Below, piece by piece: positions 46,401 to 49,842 of a stretch of DNA of 49,842 bases (position 1 is its first letter; each line of letters starts with the position of its first letter). The translations under genes were made by a program, and so were the position numbers. Below the pieces are notes generated by a model. The model was not told where the DNA came from. It was given only the letters and a program-made list of their open reading frames with translations, and did not search any database. The DNA is from Planctomycetaceae bacterium (GTDB taxonomy: Bacteria; Planctomycetota; Planctomycetia; Pirellulales; Pirellulaceae): positions 1-49,842 of the forward strand of contig JABJJO010000050.1 in assembly GCA_018660825.1 (NCBI GenBank), in the 5' to 3' direction.

Positions 46401-46652
46401 TTAAATAAATGGTTTAGTAACAACCGCTTTGCGTATGTTACCACTGCGAATACACTGTGTGCAAACTTTCATGCGGCGACTGCTGCCATCTTCTTGGGCG
46501 ACACGGATACGTTGTAGATTTGGTTTGAATTTTCGTCGAGTGATTCCGGTGATCTTAGTACCAACACCACCAAGGTATTTAGCTTTACCACGGGTTTCGA
46601 CAGAATTTCCAATTTGTGCTTGTTTGTTGCAAATTTCGCAAACTCGAGCCAT
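46401..46652 (-). CDS. rpmB: Ribosomal protein L28 (zinc-binding form)
   Basis: The 83-residue protein begins MARVCEICNKQ, typical of L28. C5, C8, C64 and C67 (CEIC, CTQC) make a zinc ribbon, the C+ form. GITRRKFKPNLQRIRV carries the conserved basic rRNA-binding region. GAGGA precedes the ATG at good distance. It leads the gat-bioA run; the gap to gatC is 97 bp. Confidence 0.97.
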   Translation of the reverse strand: MARVCEICNKQAQIGNSVETRGKAKYLGGVGTKITGITRRKFKPNLQRIRVAQEDGSSRRMKVCTQCIRSGNIRKAVVTKPFI

Positions 46653-46679
46653 CTTCGCGTTCCTCTTGAAAAACGATCG

Positions 46680-46696
46680 CCCCTGATAAATAGGGG
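46680..46696 (-). promoter_or_regulatory. Hairpin in the rpmB leader
   Basis: CCCCT (46680-46684) and AGGGG (46692-46696) pair around a seven-base loop. On the minus strand it lies about 28 bases before the rpmB start and is followed by CGATCGTTTTT. It could be a weak attenuator or a protein-binding leader element; many ribosomal protein genes are leader-regulated, but no known L28 leader is recognised here. Confidence 0.3.
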
Positions 46697-46727
46697 ACTT
46701 GGGGATTTGTAGTTATTTGGAACCGTA

Positions 46728-46755
46728 AGTATAACTTGTCCTCGGTGGTCTGCAA
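46728..46755 (-). promoter_or_regulatory. Candidate promoter for rpmB-gatCAB
   Basis: On the minus strand, TTGCAG (46755-46750, three of six), a 16-base spacer and TATACT (46733-46728, five of six). The transcript would carry a leader of about 70 bases including the hairpin. Confidence 0.33.
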
Positions 46756-46975
46756 CGGGTACTTTTATCCCATTATGCGTTTGTCAATTGTTTTATTTTG
46801 GGGGAATACTTGCTTAGGTGCGGTGTGCAGGCACGTAAGCAGTAAAAATATATCGTCGGTGACCACTGTTTTTATCAAAAACGATTCGCATCGCCGTCTC
46901 AGAACACCTAGAATGGCAAACTTGTTGTAGTATGTTGTAAAACTGATACTAAAACCTACGCTCTCTAGGAAGTTT

Positions 46976-48367
46976 ATGATAATGTTGTTTTCGCTGAATC
47001 GATTTTGTTCGTTAGCTATTTCTACTTTATTGGTTGGTACTCTTTCGACGAGTATTGCGTTGCCCGACCAATCTTTGTTGGCCGCAGAGTTGCTAGTTTA
47101 TCAAGGTACGATGGTGCCAGACGACGGCGACGCTACAACTTCGACGAAAGAATATAAAATTACCGTGTTACGTGATCGGGGGGACGACGGTGGTGTGTTG
47201 TATTGGACGATAAGAGAAAATGGTCGTGGGGAGTTATCGTGGATTGAACAGTTTGGTGTTTCCAGATGGATTGACGGCAACGGTTTCAATTTGCAGTCAT
47301 CGCGAACTTCACTCGCCAACCCGTTGATATTATTTAACTCCGAAAATCACACATCGTTGATTCCGCTCGCGCTGTTTCAAATTGCGGATGGCGGAAAGAT
47401 CAACATGGATACTGTCTGGAAGCAGGGCGGTTTAAGTTACCGCGTGACTGAACGTGAACAGATGAACGGAAAATCTTTTTGGCGAGTTTTGGGTTTTAAC
47501 AGTTTTGGCACCAAACGAACGGTCTGGGTTTCCGCTGATGGAGTAATTAATCGTCTTGAAGAACGAGTGACTGTGGGGCAAGGTGAACGCCATACACTTG
47601 AATATCGACTTGTCAAACGAGAGGTCGTGAGCGATGAAGCGTGCGACAAGACGATAGCGGCTTTTGCGGAATTCACAAGTTTGCGAGATCAGCTTGAGTT
47701 GGATTTGCCAAGCAAAGAAGTTGTGTGGGACGACGAACAACTTAAGTTATTGCGTGCACAGAGCGACAAATTAATCGAGATTGCCAAGACAACGACCTTG
47801 GCGGACCTTTCATTGATTGCCAAGAAAGACGTGCAATCACAAAACGGTCGGCGGGGTGGCGTTGCATCGCTGACGACGCGAGCGATGGGGAAAGTCGTAA
47901 CCACTCCTGGATTTGAATTGTATCGAGGATCTGGTTTTGATGAAGCGTCGCTAAAAGGGAAAATAACGATATTACACTTTTGGGATTACAAGGACAGTCC
48001 GTTAACTCCACCGTACGGACAGGTTGGGTATCTAGATTTTCTGTCCCGAAAATATGCGGACAAGGGTTTGCAGGTTGCTGGGGTCGTGGTTCGTCCTGAA
48101 CTGGAAGATCCCACGCTGCGAACGCGAGTACGTGCGTCGACTAGAAAGTTCGCTAGCTTCATGAATTTGAGTTACCCAGTGCTAGCGGACGTTCAAGGGT
48201 ATATCAGCGAGTTGGGCGACCCGCGTCGCGCGGGTGCCAAGTTACCGTTGTTTGTAGTTTTGGATAAATCTGGCAAAGTCGTTCATTACAAAGTTGGGTT
48301 TTATGAAGTTGATCGCCAAGTGGGCCTCCGAGCACTTCACGATATTGTTAAAGAGCAATTGGAGTAG
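46976..48367 (+). CDS. Secreted thioredoxin-fold (TlpA/redoxin-like) protein lacking the CxxC pair
   Basis: The 463-residue protein has a signal peptide (hydrophobic 11-28, likely cleavage LLAA|EL near 38). A beta-rich N-terminal region follows (about 40-215: LYWTIRENGRGELSWIEQFG, RTVWVSADGVINRLEERV), and then a linker helix. The C-terminal 150 residues look like a TlpA/AhpC-type thioredoxin fold: GKITILHFWDYKDSPLTPP, LQVAGVVVRPE, and KLPLFVVLDKSGKVVH with the cis-proline. Where a TlpA protein has W-C-x-x-C, this one reads W-DYKDSP, so no redox cysteines remain. It is therefore probably a binding or structural member of the fold. ATG at 46976 or 46982; no neighbour explains its role. Confidence 0.8.
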   Translation: MIMLFSLNRFCSLAISTLLVGTLSTSIALPDQSLLAAELLVYQGTMVPDDGDATTSTKEYKITVLRDRGDDGGVLYWTIRENGRGELSWIEQFGVSRWIDGNGFNLQSSRTSLANPLILFNSENHTSLIPLALFQIADGGKINMDTVWKQGGLSYRVTEREQMNGKSFWRVLGFNSFGTKRTVWVSADGVINRLEERVTVGQGERHTLEYRLVKREVVSDEACDKTIAAFAEFTSLRDQLELDLPSKEVVWDDEQLKLLRAQSDKLIEIAKTTTLADLSLIAKKDVQSQNGRRGGVASLTTRAMGKVVTTPGFELYRGSGFDEASLKGKITILHFWDYKDSPLTPPYGQVGYLDFLSRKYADKGLQVAGVVVRPELEDPTLRTRVRASTRKFASFMNLSYPVLADVQGYISELGDPRRAGAKLPLFVVLDKSGKVVHYKVGFYEVDRQVGLRALHDIVKEQLE

Positions 48368-48399
48368 GGTTTTTATATTGACCGCATTCCGCCCGGCAT

Positions 48400-49233
48400 C
48401 TAAGCATCGCGGGTCAATGCGAGAATCTCGTTATGGCAGTGTCCGTTGGTGGCAATGCCCTCTCGATTGTGCACCGTAACAATGCCTTTCCAGTCAGTGA
48501 AGGTGCCGCCAGTTTCTTGAATCACAGGAAGAATTGCAGCGGCATCCCAGACGTTGAAAATCGGGTCAATCATGACTTCAGCACGTCCCGTAGCGACGAG
48601 TAGGTATCCGTAGGCATCGCCCCAAGTGCGAGTAATAGACACCCGTTGCTCGAGGTCTCGGAACACTTGGCGGCGGTTACATTCGTCATAGGTGCTTAAT
48701 TGGGTTGTAACAAAACAGGCATCTGCAAGCGAGGTAACGTTGGAAACTTTGGGCTCGGTCATTTTAGCCTCGCCCCGACAATGCCGTGCCCCTTTGCCAA
48801 TTTCGGCAAAAATAAGTTCGTCCAAAGCTGGTATATAGATCACGCCGCTCTGACTGTTACCTTCGTGTTCGATTCCTATCAACGTAGCGTAGAGCGGTAC
48901 GCCTGAGATGAACGACTTAGTACCGTCGATCGGGTCGAGGATCCAGCGGTAGCCGGTCGACCCAGTGACGTCGTCAAATTCTTCGCCAAGAATGGCGTCT
49001 TCGGGGAAATCGTCAGCAATGCATTTTCGTAGCAGCAACTCTGCCTCAGTATCTGCCACAGTAACAGGTGATAGATCCGATTTTTTGATAACCTCTAGTT
49101 GATCATCTTGGAATCGAGTGAGCGTTTGTTGTCCCGCAGCAACGGCATATTGCACGGCAGCGAGCAACCGCGAGCTGAATTGGGTATCGAGATCGTTAAG
49201 CTGAATCGTTAGTTGTTCTAGGCGATTGTTCAT
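48400..49233 (-). CDS. Inositol monophosphatase-family phosphatase (HisN-like)
   Basis: The 277-residue protein has the metal-binding motifs of the family: GEE (83-85), ILDPIDGTKSF (98-108, with D100, D103 and T105) and the late VWDAAAILPVIQETGG, whose aspartate binds the third metal site. An early KSDLSPVTVAD segment matches the bacterial branch. It dephosphorylates a small sugar- or histidinol-type phosphate with Mg2+. Members in bacteria include histidinol-phosphatase, 3'-phosphoadenosine-5'-phosphate phosphatase (CysQ) and inositol phosphatase. The TGYRWILDPIDGTKSFISGVP pattern is closest to the HisN-type group, but no his gene is nearby. It starts 21 bp after lspA. Confidence 0.9.
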   Translation of the reverse strand: MNNRLEQLTIQLNDLDTQFSSRLLAAVQYAVAAGQQTLTRFQDDQLEVIKKSDLSPVTVADTEAELLLRKCIADDFPEDAILGEEFDDVTGSTGYRWILDPIDGTKSFISGVPLYATLIGIEHEGNSQSGVIYIPALDELIFAEIGKGARHCRGEAKMTEPKVSNVTSLADACFVTTQLSTYDECNRRQVFRDLEQRVSITRTWGDAYGYLLVATGRAEVMIDPIFNVWDAAAILPVIQETGGTFTDWKGIVTVHNREGIATNGHCHNEILALTRDA

Positions 49234-49254
49234 GATGGTGATGCTGTTACCATT

Positions 49255-49842
49255 TTAGGTTGCTTCCATTTCGTTCTCTGTCGTCTTTGACTGTTTATCT
49301 GTCGCCTCTTGGCGAAAAGAGGAAATGCCAAGCATGATTGCTCCACAAACCAACAGACAATCGGCGATATTGAAATTTGGCCAGATGTGACCCTGATAAG
49401 TGAATAGGATGAAATCGCGTACGCCATAGGTGAAATTGGAATAGTCAGCTGCAAACGTATCAGTGGGGAGTCCGTTCATGCCCACGGGACGCCATAGACC
49501 CAAGTAGTCATAGAGATCCCCTAGGATACCAGTGGGATGCCAGAGCCCCAAGCGGTCATAAAGATTCCCTAGAATACCTGCAGTAACGGCGGCTAGGCAG
49601 ACAGTGAGCCAGCGGCTTTTCCAGCCTTCACTCTTTATAAACCAAAACGCAATTGCTAGGAGAGCGACGCCGGAGAACATTGCAAAATACGAACTCTTGC
49701 CCTGCCCGATGCCAAACAATGCCCCTTGATTGACGGCTGTTTGAAACCCGAAAAAATCTTCGATTATCCACCATATTTTAAAGGGCTGTTTTCCAGGCAA
49801 TCCAAGCTTGGAGAACATATAGGATTTCGACCAGAGGTCAAA
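49255..49842 (-). CDS. lspA: Lipoprotein signal peptidase II (LspA), N-terminus beyond the window
   Basis: Cleaves signal peptides of diacylated prolipoproteins in the inner membrane. An ATG at 49818 is not the true start: the frame stays open to the window edge and reads FDLWSKSYM, the family's 'D-x-x-(S/T)-K' motif after the first helix. The rest has TAVNQGALFGIG, ILGNLYDRL, and the two catalytic aspartates in GVRDFILF and FNIADCLLVCGA. The protein carries an extra 16-residue tandem copy just after GNLYDRLGLW (listed separately) and a lengthened linker before VRDF. The C-terminal tail (about 25 residues) is polar. Confidence 0.93.
   Translation of the reverse strand, partial: FDLWSKSYMFSKLGLPGKQPFKIWWIIEDFFGFQTAVNQGALFGIGQGKSSYFAMFSGVALLAIAFWFIKSEGWKSRWLTVCLAAVTAGILGNLYDRLGLWHPTGILGDLYDYLGLWRPVGMNGLPTDTFAADYSNFTYGVRDFILFTYQGHIWPNFNIADCLLVCGAIMLGISSFRQEATDKQSKTTENEMEAT
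49483..49578 (-). repeat. 48-bp in-frame tandem duplication inside lspA
   Basis: Unit 1 (49578-49531) encodes GILGNLYDRLGLWHPT and unit 2 (49530-49483) encodes GILGDLYDYLGLWRPV. The two 48-base units match at 37 of 48 positions by my count, so the duplication is not very recent. It lies between the conserved GNLYDR motif and the catalytic VRDF aspartate. Confidence 0.85.

Larger units (their letters stand above)
46653..46975. other. Divergent intergenic region between rpmB and the thioredoxin-fold gene
   Basis: 323 bases. It contains the rpmB ribosome site, a small hairpin and a candidate minus-strand promoter, both listed separately. On the plus side no strong promoter was found; TTGTAG and TACTAA (46924 onward) is a weak pair. 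A 64-codon plus-strand frame here has no ribosome site and unlikely composition. Confidence 0.5.

Noticed and set aside
46736-46930. 64-codon plus-strand frame before the thioredoxin-fold gene
   Set aside because: No ribosome site, unlikely composition, and it covers the candidate rpmB promoter.

Overview
The window looks like chromosomal DNA of a member of the Planctomycetota, probably Pirellulales-like. This is inferred from protein style and not from any marker gene. The signs are two very long, fused-looking cytochrome c maturation proteins (about 1,026 and 1,098 residues), long secreted TPR proteins next to ExbB/ExbD sets, many membrane-anchored proteins of no recognised family, and zinc-ribbon forms of ribosomal proteins L28 and L31. 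No rRNA, tRNA, CRISPR array, insertion sequence or prophage was recognised. Apart from one frameshifted small gene, the genes appear intact.

Layout. 1-3493 (minus): the flagellar export and switch run fliN-fliO-fliP-fliQ-fliR-flhB; only the first 43 codons of flhB are in the window. 3799-8003 (plus): malate dehydrogenase, an orphan histidine-kinase ATPase domain, then fliF and fliG. 8030-11195 (minus): two membrane-anchored proteins sharing a duplicated domain. 11710-18099 (plus): two secreted TPR proteins, then one ExbB and two ExbD proteins. 18118-19056 (minus): a XerC/D-type recombinase. 19327-24217 (plus): galE, an acyltransferase, rpmE, prfA and prmC. 24214-25353 (minus): aroC. 25556-27824 (plus): a bile-acid/sodium-symporter-like permease and an AsmA-like anchored protein. 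27858-34290 (minus): resB and ccsA for cytochrome c maturation. 34572-36549 (minus): a membrane-tethered HTH protein with repeats and a small anchored protein. 36789-37190: a QueD/PTPS family enzyme. 37199-37406 (minus): a small gene that reads as one protein only after a +1 shift. 37621-41485 (plus): a second, translationally coupled ExbB-like operon with two coiled-coil partners. 41544-46652 (minus): rpmB-gatC-gatA-gatB-bioA. 46976-48367 (plus): a secreted thioredoxin-fold protein without CxxC. 48400-49842 (minus): lspA (cut by the window edge) followed by an inositol-phosphatase family gene.

How the genes work together. FliF, FliG and FliN are parts of the flagellar M-ring and switch, and FliOPQR/FlhB form the export gate. 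Two separate proton-channel sets (one ExbB-like plus two ExbD-like proteins each) may energise periplasmic or outer-membrane processes. ResB and CcsA together would deliver and attach haem to apocytochrome c. PrmC methylates the GGQ glutamine of RF1, encoded just upstream. GatCAB makes Gln-tRNA(Gln) and/or Asn-tRNA(Asn).

The most notable points are a FliG that lacks all five charged residues linked to torque generation, a six-repeat YWTD propeller inserted into ResB, and the coiled-coil ExbB-type operon at 37.6-41.5 kb.
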